Source of the DNA: Antedon mediterranea
Lineage: Eukaryota; Echinodermata; Crinoidea; Comatulida; Antedonidae
DNA length: 64,000 bases
NCBI RefSeq assembly: GCF_964355755.1
Contig: NC_092679.1
Coordinates: 17,536,932 to 17,600,931 of the forward strand
Reading direction: 5' to 3'
Shown: in pieces, positions 22,636-36,805 of the stretch
Layout of the letters: every line of letters begins with the position of its first letter
Position numbering within the stretch: the first letter of the stretch is position 1
The notes under the pieces: generated by a model
Database searches by the model: none
Seen by the model: only the letters and a program-made list of their open reading frames with translations
Told to the model about the DNA's origin: nothing
Program-made: the position numbers and the translations under genes

Positions 22636-22927
22636 AACTTGGTTCCTGCTAGGACGCACCGCAAGCACGTAAACGCAACGCAAGCGTGTTTAAGCGTGGT
22701 TCCCACACTAGCGACGCAACACAAGGACGTAACGCAAGTGAATTGACCAATCACAAGCGATGGCTTATTCGCTTGTGATTGCTAACTGTCTATAACTTCG
22801 CTTGTCATTGGTTAAAACGCTTGCGTTGCGTTTACGTCCTTGCGTTACGTTCTAGTGGGAACCAAGCTTTACCAACGACAAGTGACAGTTCGAATAATCC
22901 ATCGCTTGTGATTGGTCAACTCACATG
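22636..22927. mobile_element. AAGCTTGG-family foldback MITEs, copy 2, right half truncated
   Basis: Duplicate of 5874-6165. The distal half-element stops at 22927, where the 799-bp deletion begins. Confidence 0.75.
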
Positions 22928-23000
22928 TTGTGTTATAGATTTTAATTTTATACCTCGATGGGATAATTTCATATTTTCGAGAACATGAAACAGCGGGCAT

Positions 23001-23337
23001 TGTAACGTTGTTTTGTAAGCCAGTCAAAACCATACACTAACATTCATTATTTGTTCTGGAAAGTACGGTAAATTGAATAGTTCTATCTATTCTTATCCAC
23101 CATACATAGTATTATTTTTAGACGATAGAGATTCAATTCAATTATTGTTAGTTTTGTGCCTTAGGTCCTGTAATGTTGTTTTGTAAGCCAGTCAAAGATC
23201 ATACACTAACATTCATTATTTGTTGTGAAAAATACAGTAAATTGAATAGTTCAATATATCCTTATCCACCATGCATTGTATTATTTTTAGACGATAGATT
23301 AAATTCAATTAATTGTTAGTTTTGTGCCTTTTGACAA
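23001..23337. repeat. Two tandem 170-bp units upstream of SPEC3 gene A2
   Basis: Duplicate of 7036-7372 at offset 15965. Confidence 0.8.
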
Positions 23338-24228
23338 CAATATGTTATGCGTTGACGATTTATTACAAGAGTGTTAACGAAACTTAATATTTTTGTTTAC
23401 ATATAATTTGAATGCAATAGAAACTGAAGATTTTGAAATGTTTTCAATTACTCTAAAATGTTCCTACTACTAGCCTAGTACTAGTAGTTTGAATGCGATT
23501 TTTTGTATTGCATTTAAATAATGCAATTTTAAAATGATTACTGTTAAAAAATAATTACTGTAGTTATTATAATTATGTTAAAAACAGTGAGTTATTGGTT
23601 GTTGATAGCGTGACTGACGCGCCGTAATTCGTTCCAAAAGTACGCGTTACCCCCATACGCGCGCGAACTATTCGTGCGATAGAACTTAATAACGTTAAAT
23701 TTGCCAAATAAATTCATTCGGTCGCGGCCATATGCCTTTAAAAAAATCTGTAACCTGGAATTGATAATACTGTTAGGCCTAGGCCTACATCATATTCAGA
23801 ATCTTCCGCGTTATTAATTTTGTTTTTTCTATTTGAGGAGGAGAGCGCGTCACTTCCTCCATCAGCCAATGAATGAACTTGTACCAATAGCACCAACACC
23901 ACTCAGTGTGTGAGGAGTCGCAACTGACAAGTGACAGTTCAACCAACATAACTTAGCCTACGTTAGCCTACTGGGTTTTCTAATGTTAGCGTAAACACAG
24001 TAGCTGTTTCCTTGGTTGCCTTAAGTTAAGGATTAAGACACCACGAAACTAACCGGTCATCACAGACAAGCGTTGGGATCCTACGATATCTGGTGATCGA
24101 CGATTTCTAGAATCTGGCGGACAGTAAATTGACTTTTTAAAAAACCGCTTTAGCTAAAGTTTTTGGAATAATTAACGCGAAATTAGGCCTAAGGAGTTTT
24201 ATTTGTTAAAGCAGAGTTAAAATTGAAT

Positions 24229-27200
24229 ATGGCAGCACCTTATGGACAACCACCGCCTCAACAAGCGGGTGGTACTGTTACTACTGTTACGGTCGTACAA
24301 ACGGAACAGAAACCTAATGCCTGCCGAGCCGCAATTCCCGCCATGCACATTGCGATGGCCGTTGTCTGTTTGATTTTCAACATATTCATTCCTGGATTTG
24401 GTAAGTATCTGGGCTTTATTAGGTATCTGTAGGCTATATTAATACCACACATGACATTCTTTGAAAGAAGGCGAAACATCGAACTTTTAGAAATAACTTT
24501 CTTTATTGTAACCTACTTAGGACCTAGGAGTACTTTATAATCGACAACTTTATTTATTCACGAAATTATAAAATACAAAAGAAGAAAATATAAAACTCGT
24601 TCGCCATAAAATAAAGGTGTTCTCCCACAGGTTCGTCATAGGTAATATACAAATAATACAGTGTATACAGTGTATATACATTCTCAATCAAAACTTATTA
24701 ATATGAAACAATATTATTTCGATTAGGCCTAGGGCCTAGACTTGCTTTCTTACATTGATATGCCTAGGTAGGGCATAGGCCTAGACCACACTTTTTATTT
24801 GGAGAACCACTTTTTTTGGAGGGGGAGGGGGTGGGAGGAGGGGGGGGGGGTGGGAGGGGGGGGGGGTGGCGGGAAACAATCTGTACCTTAGTGGTGTCGG
24901 AGACAAAAGTTAGCTAGGCTAATTACTTGAAAGTAATGCATGATACATTTTATGGAAACCAGTTAACTACACTGGATAACAAAATAAAGAAATAAATATG
25001 TAGACTTATAGGTAGGTTAAACAAAGTAAAAATGTAGATGTTGCTTTTCGTAGGATTTAAAAATAAAATAGAATTGTTAGCTGCGTTCTGCGCCTAGCTG
25101 AAATGACCCTTTAAAAGACATGGCACGTGGATTAGTCGCGCGAAAGGAAGAAGATAATTGATTCAATTCAATTCAATTTCTTTATTGCTGCAAATGCCAT
25201 CAAGGGCTAATATCCGCTTAAACATACTACATCATACAAACATAATTATACATATTTACATTTAAAATTTAAACACATAACAATTATAGTCATTACTACT
25301 GTAGTTATTATTATTTTTGATTATTGTAATTATTGTTATTATGATTATTGTTATTATTGATCTGATCTATATTGCCTAATACTCCTATACTATTGTTTAC
25401 CGTATACAAATTCGATTTTCTATAATAATAATTCATCAAGTACGCATAATAATTCTAATGCACAATAATCGATTTAACGACTGAAAATTGTATCTTCTTC
25501 CAGTAGTATTGTATCTTGTATCTTGTATCTTGTATTGTAATTTTACGTTTTATGTTATTATTATTCATGCATATTCCCTCTCAGTCGCTGTGTTCGTCTG
25601 TTCTAACAATACTAAATATTGTGAATGCATAATTGTGTATTTTGCATGCAATGAGGTGGGGAAAAAAATACAGAATTTGAGTTAGTCGTGCGAAGAAATA
25701 CATTTTCTTTACATTAGGCCTGATCCAAATATGGAATAATAATTAATGCCAAAATAAGTGCAGTAATAAAAATGAATTATGACCGTAATGATGTTTTGTG
25801 CGGGTTTATCTTTTATGTATATCCAAGTACTTTTGTGATTGAAATTATCTCATCATAACATCATCAAAATCAAAATAAGATTTTAAAAAAAACAAGCTTT
25901 TTCAAATTTTATTCTAACGGTGATAGGTAACCTAACCATATACCTATTGTAATTTTTAAGCTCTGTCTACACTATCAAACTAACTTGACAATAAAAGTGT
26001 AATGTGCCCAAATATAGTAGTGATATGCTCAAATTTGGTAGTGCTATGACATCATGATCCATATGGGCACATCATTGTTTGTCGCATAAAGTAGACAGAG
26101 CTTTTATGTTTGTTTTTGTCGATGGGATACATGAACACTGTTGTTGCTTGGTAACTCATTATTTGGCATGGTTACTTGGTAACATAAATTAAATTATAAA
26201 TGTTGTTTAAAATGTTACCATGATTACATATGAATTCAGTTAATACTCATTATGGAAATATTTCTATGGGAAATTTAAATCATAATTTAAAATCGTACGG
26301 TAGATCGTTTAGGCCTATAATCATGGGACACGTATAGGCGGCCCCCTCCATGGAAGCTGCTGCGTATTTGACGTCTGTTTTAAAGTTCAGATGCAGAAAA
26401 ACACTACTTATCATACATTCTAATAAATATCGATTTATGTTTCCCTTGTTTCATAATTGTTGAGGTTTGTTCACGGAGTTTTTGGATAATTTATTGGGGA
26501 TGGATGGGGCCGGTGTTGTAGGTTAAAATTCATATAATTTTGCGTACAAATAATATTGTAAATAACGAGGCATTAAAACAATTATGAAAAATAAAGTATG
26601 GCAAGCATTTTTTATCACATTCGTATATATAAATGTTCTAGGGAGTCATCACTGTGGTAACCAGGTTAAACTACCTAGCTAAATGAAAAAAGAAGCTGAA
26701 AATAAAAATAAAAAACAAAGTACAGATAACATTTTCTAAATAATAGATAATACATGAGAAAAGGGGGTACCCCACTGGAAGCTTAAGCTTTAAAATGTGG
26801 GTCCAGGCAACATAGTTAAGTAAGGTAAGAAACATGTAAAAAACATGATAATGAACAAAAATGGCATTTAACTTAACAAATGCCGTATAATTTAACTTAA
26901 AACAGATTATATTAATTAACTTAAACAATAATAGTAGAAACAAGGTATTCATTTAATTTGAACTTAAACAAGAGATAAAATTAATAATGTTGAGTTCTTC
27001 TGCTAGAGAATTCCATATTTTGGGTCCTTGAAAAGTTTGAAATTTTTAATAGCATAAATTTGCAAAATTCTGTATTTGATAATTAAGATATTTTTTTAAA
27101 AAAATGCACATTGGACAATACTAGCTATTAGCTAATTAACCTAATGGGTAATTTATCCACTATCTATATTTGTAATTCGAATGCCGGTTATAATTGGCCT

Positions 27201-29144
27201 ACTAATAGAGATTGATGATCTATACTCTATGCGCCTGTTACGCATTTTATAATACTAAACTTGATTAAGGGCCCCATTATACTAAACGATATTCCTATCA
27301 AATGCAATATAGTAAGAAGTTTATCTGCTACTATGGACATTTAGGATCATAATATTATGATGTTGTTATGGTGGCATGTATTTACCTATCGATTTGTTTA
27401 AACAGTCCACAATTGTGTTTTTCCATTTTGGTCCTGTTTATATACGTTGAATAGTAATATGATATGTACACCAATTTGATCATAAAGACACATCTCAAAT
27501 TCAATACGGAGACTAATAGCTTAGATACCACCTGATAAGCTAAATTTATTTTGTAATAATTACGGTATTGTAAAATAAATGGTCGCAAGATTCTGTTCTA
27601 CTATAATATAGCCTATATAAGGTCAATAACGTCAATAACGTAATATAGAAGCCTCTATAATTTGTTTAAAAATAAATTTATAATAATAATTTATATAATA
27701 ATTACATGGACGCAAAATTCTGTTCTATTATAACATAGTCTACTTAAGTGAAAGTTGGGCTTTGGCTTTCGTCGTAATACAGAAGCCTCTATAATGTGTT
27801 TACATTGAATTAGGCCTAAAGGCCATTTATTTTAATGAATTTTGTGAATTAATCATTTAGTATGAACTAACTATCCACTGGAGCTAGCTATATGTTGAAA
27901 CTTTTCATTGTCTGTATTTGTAATAGCTCATAATTCGTTGAGTCGTGTTCCGTTTTACGTCGCTACTCAATTTTTTTTCTTTCTTTTTTTCTTTCATTTA
28001 TTTGGCATCTCAATACATAACATTAAAAATACATCAATAGGCCTAATATATATTATCACCTTAATACGATTTTCTAATATTTATCGAAAGGGTGCTGTTC
28101 AAAATCAATTAGTTACCATTGGAAACATTTTTTTTACAAAGTGAATATGATAAAACGATTATGTGGAAATAATTAGGATTGAGTAAATGTTGGTATAGGA
28201 TAAACACTGTACGTTATGCAATTGTATTAATATTAGTATAGTAAAACATGTTCACGTTGACACTGTTGTTTGTAGGCCTACGTAAATAACCTAGTATAGA
28301 AATGAGTAAAATACACATTGTAATCAAATACTGTTTTTCTAATAATTGTAAATTATTCTAGTAAAATTAATTTAAAATAAATTATATTTATGATTTTAGG
28401 TACAATTATGGCGGCGTTTGCAGTGTTCTGCTGTGCGAACACAGGCCAGTCGGGTGGAGGGAAAGTTGGTACGTTTTGTCTCAACTTCTGGGTAGGACTT
28501 CTGCAGTTGGCGACGTGTTGGATCTTTTTGATTGGCTGGATCTGGAGCATTATGTGGGGAGCTGCTTTTATAGGAATGTCAGGTAAGAACGTGCCATTAT
28601 CTCATCATTTCCATCATAATTGAGTTTATAAAGTAGCATAGGGATCGATTGTATGACGTCATTTGTCTCAAGTCGTCGAGGTCCACTAAAATCGATTTCG
28701 ATCCGACGACCGTAAACCGAAAAGAATGCGCATGTCTGTGACATCCAGGTCGTCACCTGAACCTATATGTGCCGCACCAAATTCAAGCTCACGATGCGCT
28801 TCGACACAGTTTTGGTGGTTTCTAGGTGCAGGCGGCGTCGACCGACGATACATCGATGCGTAAGACCGGCCTAGGTCGTCACAAGTTAAAATCTCCGTAT
28901 TATTGTGTTGATATATACAGGTACAAATACATCTTTTTAAATGTTTCTTTCAGCTGATTATCATTCAACTAATGAGCCTACAACCACAGTAGTGACGACA
29001 ACGGCAGCGGCACCACCACCACAACAGGCAATGGTTGTAACTAATCCGCCACCATACAGCCAACCACCATACAACCAGCCACCCCCAGCTAACCTACCAC
29101 TTCAGCCAATGCCTGGTCAACCAGATTATCCGGAGAAGGTCTAG
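24229..29144 (+). CDS. SPEC3/Stum-family membrane protein, gene A copy 2
   Basis: Identical duplicate of gene A1 with exons 24229-24400, 28400-28582 and 28954-29144 (181 residues). The promoter region within 1.3 kb is also duplicated. Exon 1 has no splice acceptor, so a transcript entering from the upstream orphan C1 exon would skip it and use the acceptor at 28399. The copy is intact; whether both A genes are expressed cannot be seen from sequence. Confidence 0.93.
24818..24873 (+). repeat. G-rich tract in intron 1 of gene A2
   Basis: Duplicate of 8853-8908. The homopolymer lengths are the same as in copy 1, which is notable because such runs mutate quickly. Confidence 0.8.
26143..26227 (+). 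promoter_or_regulatory. Cluster of RFX X-box-like motifs in intron 1 of gene A2
   Basis: Duplicate of 10178-10262 with sites at 26143-26155, 26171-26183 and 26214-26227. Confidence 0.4.
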
Positions 29145-29227
29145 AAAAAAACAACTTCGTTGTGTATTTTTACAGACATTCTATATATTTTTTAAAATCT
29201 GATCGATTCCACCGTGTGATATAAGAT

Positions 29228-29233
29228 AATAAA
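29228..29233 (+). terminator. Poly(A) signal of gene A2
   Basis: AATAAA lies 84 bp after the A2 stop, the duplicate of 13263-13268. Confidence 0.6.
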
Positions 29234-31752
29234 ATTAGATAATTTTGGTACTGCAGACAACTTGATTAAAGTGTATATAAGCCAACGTGAACATATTTTC
29301 GTTTGTTTTTTTCGTCTAGTGGGTTTAAGTATTTGTTTTCTTAACCAATTGAATCTGTGATGATGCCGCATAAGCGGATGATACGGATTATTAGATAATG
29401 AACTACGCATGGTCAATTTCTATAGTAATACGCGCCCGTATAAACATTAAACTTGTATCACTGTTTGAATGCGTTTGAATTTTTCCGCGCTATCTTATTT
29501 TTGTCAAATCAACACAATGTTAAGCTCTGTCTACATTATTAAACTGTATGTGAAAAAAAAAAGGGATGTGCCCATACATGTCGACCTTCATCGACTTTTT
29601 TTTATTGTAATTGTTGTTTACATATTTTGTTTTTGTATATTTCTTATGGATGCACCTTCCACTTGGTCTAGTGCCACTAGTGTAAACTCAAAATAGATTA
29701 TTATTATTATTATGGATACGATGACGTCATATCACTACCATATTTGGGTACGTCACATTTTTTGTCAAACTATAGTTTAGACAGAGCTTTAGAAACAAAT
29801 GTCACTATTTTTTATACAGGCTATAGTTAGTAGCACGCCTATATTAAGGGGACACCCCCACCCCCGACACTCAATAAAGTATCTATACTCCATATAGTTA
29901 TCTCTGAATAGGCGATACTGGACTGTTAAAACATGCATTTTTGTTCGTTTATCATTAAGTTTCCCTTTTTATGGAAATGCGTAATACGCGTATATACAAA
30001 CCTACTTCGGTAGTTAATGTTGTTATATAATAATGTATTTCCCTGTATGAAGCTCAGTATCAGTGAATTGAGCGCCGTTTGCTTTATACGAAACTGATTT
30101 TTCAATAGAGGCCGGCGGCCAAGTTTATAATGAATACATACTCGACTCCCATATTGTAGGTGTTGTAAATAAACGTAACTAAAACTGAATTTTGAAGTAT
30201 CTTTTTAAGAATTAAAGTAAGTAAAATATTATTTCTTATAAGTAGACACTGTTGATTTAGCCTAATAAGATTAAGAGGGAATTTGACGTTAACGATAAAT
30301 GAAAGATATACCTCTAAATGTATTTAAATATGGTCTCCTCTGACCTCATCCTCAGCGTTTGGACCTTTTTTTTGTGGTTTAGCTCTGTTTTACATACTTC
30401 TCGCAGGACGTCTGCTTGTAATACGCTAAATTAAGTAGCCATCATGGTACGGTTTACCCAGGTACTTCCCGGTACTTACTAACTGTGTTCTATGCCACTG
30501 GTGGGCCACACATTGGTTTTTAATTGGATGGTTTCTTATTATTGATTTTAATATGGTCTTTAATTAGAGGAATACTTCGTACCGGTATATGTTTGTCTAT
30601 ATTAAGCCTGGTTTCCATTAAAATCGCTACAGCGTTTCCATTAAAATCGCTGCACGCGCAGATGTCGCCGACGCAATCGGGAAGGCTCCCCGATTCATCG
30701 CAGTCAAATCGGCAAAGTTCAACCATGTTCAACTTTGCCGATTTTGTCGGCGATGAATCGTATACGCAAAGAATATTTAGCGCTCGCGTACGTACTAGAT
30801 CCCCGATAAATTCTACACGACAGAGCGTAGCGATTTTATGGAAACCAGGCTTTACTAATTCGTTTGGTTACTACTTCACATGATAAGTAATGTCAAATTA
30901 TGTTTTCAAACATTGTGAATAAATTAATTTTATATTATTAATAGTGTGTCTCTTTGAATGTATTATTTTTTATAAATCCAACTTTCATTTCAGACAATGT
31001 CCATCTAAAATTGTACTGTAATTTATGACTTCTTTCTGAATACAATGTTGTATGCAGCTTGGATTAACGTACAGTTATTGTATAAAATAGACGTACGGTT
31101 TCGTTCCTAATATAGCCATTAGTACGGTGATGACGATGATAATACCATACGAAATGAAGTACCAGAGATGAAGTGAACTTATGGTTTTTATGCTTAAACG
31201 AGTTTTCCTTTTTATTCTCCTGTGTTTAATATCAGAAGCAAATACTCACCTATAAGTACATGATATAAACAGATTCTGACATTTTACCTTAATTGAAGTA
31301 AAAATTGAGGTTTTACAATTTTAAAGTTAAGAAATAACAAGTGGGTATCAGTTTCATACAGCGCCCCCTATCGTTTGATTCAATCGCAGATGAATTTATA
31401 AATGATAATATATCATCTTTATTGAGTGCTAATAAAATATTAAGTAACAGATACCCCGTATGTTGGCTTGCAAACGTCAGCGATCCGCATGCTGTGCGAG
31501 AGAAGTCAAAATGTTTGTGAACAATCCATCAGCAAGCTATATGTAAGGAATATGCATATCGTCTGCTACCGAACAGGTTTTTATTTTTAATCTTCATGCT
31601 CTAACTTCGGGGAATATTGTATGATTTCTACTAATTTGTTCTTCTTGATTTACATCTCTGTAACATTTTTTTAGTAAATTAAATGGATTTTTCTTCAATA
31701 ATAATCTTTCATTAATATTGTTGTTTTTAAATGGAATTTTTCGAAAATTAAA

Positions 31753-34700
31753 ATGACGTCAACAGAGACAGTACCAAATACCTCAGAAGTAAGACTCAGT
31801 AAGACGACTTTGAACAGCAACACTGAAGATCCTTCACGTAATTCTGCGGTAGTTACAGCGGCGGCACACTGGAAGAGCAATCGTCTGCAAAGTATCTCCC
31901 TGCCACCGAACACAAATCTTCTAAGGGCCGATAGTGCCCTCAAGGAGGAGGATGCAACTTCTGATCCATCTGATCAACAACATTCAAGAAAAAACTCAAG
32001 AACGTCTTTGATTCCTGGAAGTCTGCCTCATAATGTTGCCGCTCAAAATGGCCAAAACTTAGCTCCGTCTTCAGAGATCATTAAATACCAGATACAAGCT
32101 GCCGCCGTCATTGGCCAGGGAATAAACGCACAGAATGGAGAACTTGTAGAGAATGCCAACACTCGTGTTGGAGATTCCCTTCTTTTTACAATTCCATATA
32201 TGGATGTTAAGCTTGCCTACATCTGCCTGTTTCTGAATATTGTAATCCCAGGACTAGGTAGGTCTTTTTCGTTTTCTTAAATCATCATTGATGCCCAAAA
32301 AAAGTAACACGAATGTCACTATCAGAGTGGTACCACTACGTCACTGGTGAAAACTTCTCCCGTCAAATGACAGAATATGAATATATTTTTATTAGTTGAA
32401 TTCCACATTGTTCGTATTATTATATTATGTAATTTAAATTTGTAATGTTGTACTGATGACTACATTGCCGTATTTTATTTAAATATTTATTATATATTTG
32501 AATATTTCATTATAAAATATTACAAACATTAAAAATTGTATGTTCTAATAATCTGCTTGGCATTTTGGGTTATACACAATGAACGTAAGATCATTGTAAA
32601 ACTGTGTTGAATATTATTACAAATATCAATTAATTTAAAATTACTGTTTTAGAACACATTATTTTCAACCATAACAATCATTCACTCAAAATTCCTTTAT
32701 TAAAAGAAAACATGGTTCCAGATAGACCATTCATTGTTTTTTTTTTGTATCATTAGAAAATATATTTCCAAAAGTAGTATTTTATTGTAGATATATGAAC
32801 ATTATTTCGTAATGTTTTTGGTAATTGTCGACTTTAAACTAACGTTTAATTGTGGCATTTTTCTGTTGCTCAAACCAATGATATGCGATTTGTATTAAGT
32901 AGGCTATTTGTAACGTTGTATTGATATTCATTTCGGTTGCCATGTCGACGCTATAATAAAGACTTATTAAACTTCTTAATAGTAATTGCATTGGATTTGC
33001 TATTTAATCTAGTGTTCATTTATGGCATTCAAGCGTAAATGATGATTATAATGAAATATTCAAACGATTTCAAATTGTTTTGGAGAAAATTTACAAAATG
33101 GGATCAAATTACATCATTATTACCGGTTTCATATTATAATTATCTCAATTTTAATCAACGTAATATTAAACAACCTTGCCATGATGTGACGTCATAATCA
33201 TAATCATCATCTTTGGCCATACACAAATTATAGGTTAATTTTTGAAACAATCAGATAAATTATTAAAAAAATAAATTGCGCATGAGCAGACATTACCGAA
33301 CAACCAAGATCCCAATTACAACGCAACAATTTGTTCTTCAGGGTTACACATTATCGCATTTATCCGATAATTATTATCTGATTCGAATGAGAGATAATTA
33401 TCGGTTAATTTTCGAGCGGAATCGGTTAAACCCCGTTTCTACAGGAACTTTATCGGTTTTAAGTATACAAATTATCGCATTTATCCGATTATCTGATTCG
33501 AATGAGAGATAATTATTGGTTAATTTTTATCGGGTAATTATCGGTTAATTTTGGCTGCGTTCCATTATCATCCTCTCTGTCATTATCATCTTTTCATTGT
33601 TCTGCATCTTCAATGGTCATTAACATTTTAATATTATAATTATCATTATTATATTACTGTTATTAACAACATTTCAGGCAACTCACAATATTATCAAGCA
33701 TGTTTTACGTATATGGTTATGCAAATTGTAAACAGTCTCAACCTATATTGAGTTTAATTACATTATAACATACAATTGAAATTTAGACCGTATTGCACGA
33801 TCTGCCATAGTATTATAATGGCTGTAAGATATTGAGATATACTCACTGTATTATTAATAATATTCTGTGCGTAGGAATGAAAATAGGTAGAATAACTGAT
33901 CATAATAATCATATTGATTTTATTCTGTCATTATTAGCAATTTGTATTCTATATTGTTCATCTAGGATAAGTTCAAATAAGTAATAACAGACACGAAGTA
34001 ACAATAATAGCAATTGAAGTGATCGTTGCCAATCATTTAAATATAAACATTAGATTTGCCTTAAGTCTGTATTTATTGTCCTTTTTTAGTCGCGCGCAAC
34101 GCGACTATACAGCTAACTATGTCGGTCGGTTGATCGGTCGGTTGGTCGGTAAACACTAACTTGAGCACGCGACTGCAGCCATGTATATGGCCTTTTTATG
34201 TTAGCCCACCAGACGACGTGTCGATTTTCAAGTATTATTTAATTTCTTTTCATTCACATTTATTTAAAACATAACAGTAAAAGAAACAAACATACATTTA
34301 CAATATTATACAAATATGAAACGCCAAATGTACCAAAATAGTTATCTTGTTACTAATATCCGATAGATAAGTACTGTATTACCGGTAGATAATTTATATT
34401 ATGTCTTATACACTATCAAACTATTAAAAAAATGTGATGTCATATCACTACCATAGTTGGGCAAATCACACTTTTTTTGTCAAACTAGTTTGATAGTGTA
34501 GACAGGCCTTAAAATATCAGTACTGATAATCCTCTAGATAACTGAGGTTGTCCCGATCCGTTAGTTAGCTAGTTTTCACACGCTTTCCATACATTGCGTC
34601 AAGATGAACGCAACGCATTTTATTGCCAAGTTAGGTCACCTGTGCTACCGGGATATTCAAATTTCCTTTGATAAGTATGCTCTATCTTGGAAACGATATA

Positions 34701-35566
34701 CAATAGGGAACACTGGCTTGAACGGCACTAAAGCTGTTAAATTATTCAAAGTACAGTAACTAGTGTTTTGGAAAGTAAATAATTGTGTTCTTCACTTAAG
34801 GTAAGGACAGGCCTAACATTCTGTTCTCTGTTTTTCTCTTAGGTACAATCTTGTCCGGGTTTAGTGTGCTCTGCTTAAGTAGCAGTACACCTCAAGATGA
34901 CCGTAAGCAAGACGAAGTAATACAACTCTGCTGTTCCAATCTCTGCGTAGGCCTGTCACAAATGTTCACGATTACTTTCTTTCTGGTTGGCTGGATATGG
35001 AGCATAACGTGGGGTGTCAATATGGTTCTTTTAGCAAGTTAGTTTTGCTTTTTGTGGAATTTTCCATCTTTTATCATAAATAAGTAAACGAGTGTTGGTC
35101 TCTAGAAGAGATATCATTGTTCGAACACATTTACATGTGCCTCTAGCTCACCACCTCACCACACTCGTCGCGGTAATACACCGACAAAATTGATAAAAAA
35201 AGGGAAGAAAAAGACTACATTCCCGACAAAAACCTGTTATTTTTGTGTGTATGTTTTATATTAATTTCCATATCAATCGATAACTATATTGCACGGTCGG
35301 TCATAAAAGGCTTATTACACACTCTCATGCAGTAATAATAATAATCATAATGAAACCATAACAAGACCTGAATTATTATATTAGAAAAAAAAATCAAACG
35401 TAACAATATTAGTAAAAAAACAAAATTAATAAAAACAAACTTTTCTCTACTCGACTACTAAAGTGTTCAAAATCTTCTTTTTTCAGACCATCACAGGAAG
35501 ACCCAACAAGAGAATCGTAACCTTAGCACTACTGTGTCTGTAGCTCGAGCGTTTATGAGGATGTGA
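31753..35566 (+). CDS. SPEC3/Stum-family membrane protein, gene B copy 2
   Basis: Identical duplicate of B1 with exons 31753-32257, 34843-35037 and 35487-35566 (259 residues). All splice sites are retained, and the uORF just upstream is duplicated too. If C1 exon 1 transcripts failed to splice at A2, exon 2 of B2 (acceptor at 34842) would be the next phase-compatible target. Confidence 0.9.
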
Positions 35567-36805
35567 CCACCAGAGGCTGCAACTAAGACAATTAGTGATG
35601 TAGAATAAGTATTTTGTGATAGGACTGTCACTTTTTTTCATAGTGAAGGTCAATTACACAGACGAGCGGCAACGGTAATGAAAAATATAGAATCCTTGTA
35701 CATATTATGAACATTTACACAAACGCGGAGCGAACGGGTGCTTTCCGCTCAAGATAGATACAGATTACACGTGGGACAAGCTCGCAGTTTTCAGTGTAAA
35801 TTGGCCTTAACTGACTCTCATTTTATGAATATTTAATAATTGTATCAACTTCTACTATTTTATAAATACACATATATTAGTTTACGAATTAAGAGATGTT
35901 TATTATATAACCATGGAGAAATCTAAATCTAACTTAGGCCTATTTCTTCATGATATAACTTTAAAATAAAATTTAATGACAATGGTTTTGGAACCATTCT
36001 CAAAATAAAAAGCACCAGAGGGTGACAGTAAATACTTAAATAATTAGTTACTAAGACTAAAAGCCTGAAAGGCTAGGCACTTGCTAGTTCCTGAAAATGT
36101 TCCACGATGGTTCCGAAACGTCAATCTTTTTGAAAAATTATTTTAAAGATAGTTTAAGTACAATACTTATTACTAGCCGATTTGTACACATATAGCAAAT
36201 TATTTCACATATCATAAAGCTCTACACTATCAAACTATGTGTGATGTGCCCAAATATGGTAGTGGTATGACATCATCGTGTCCATATGGGCACATTACAT
36301 TTAAGTAGACCTTAAGTATAAGTAAAACAAAAGTTTGAAATAATGAGTAGGTTCTGATGATTTCACGTGATTCGATTTTGAGGAAGATTGTCAGTGGTTG
36401 AATGCGCGGGTCAAATTTCGTCACGTAGCGTCAATTAAGACCTTGGGGATAGAATATTATATTTAAAGCGTAACAAATACAAAATCGACGTATAAGAAGT
36501 AAGATTATTGACCAAACCTATTCAAAAGTATATAAATATGTAAATACGGACAATTGAAAATCGAAAGTCACTTAACGAATCATGAAGTATTGTTGCTCAA
36601 TGTAGTCGTTAAGAAAACAATGCAATTGTGCAAATGATAACCAATCGATGCAGGTAAATAAATACAGCTTTCAAACATACAAGTTTGTGAGACACTACTT
36701 AACACCTTTACTGCATAATTGTGAATAAAATAAAGTCATTATTGTTGGATAGGCTAATTACGTTGTACGAGTACTAAATTGATACGTTAAAAAGAATGGA
36801 ATGGT

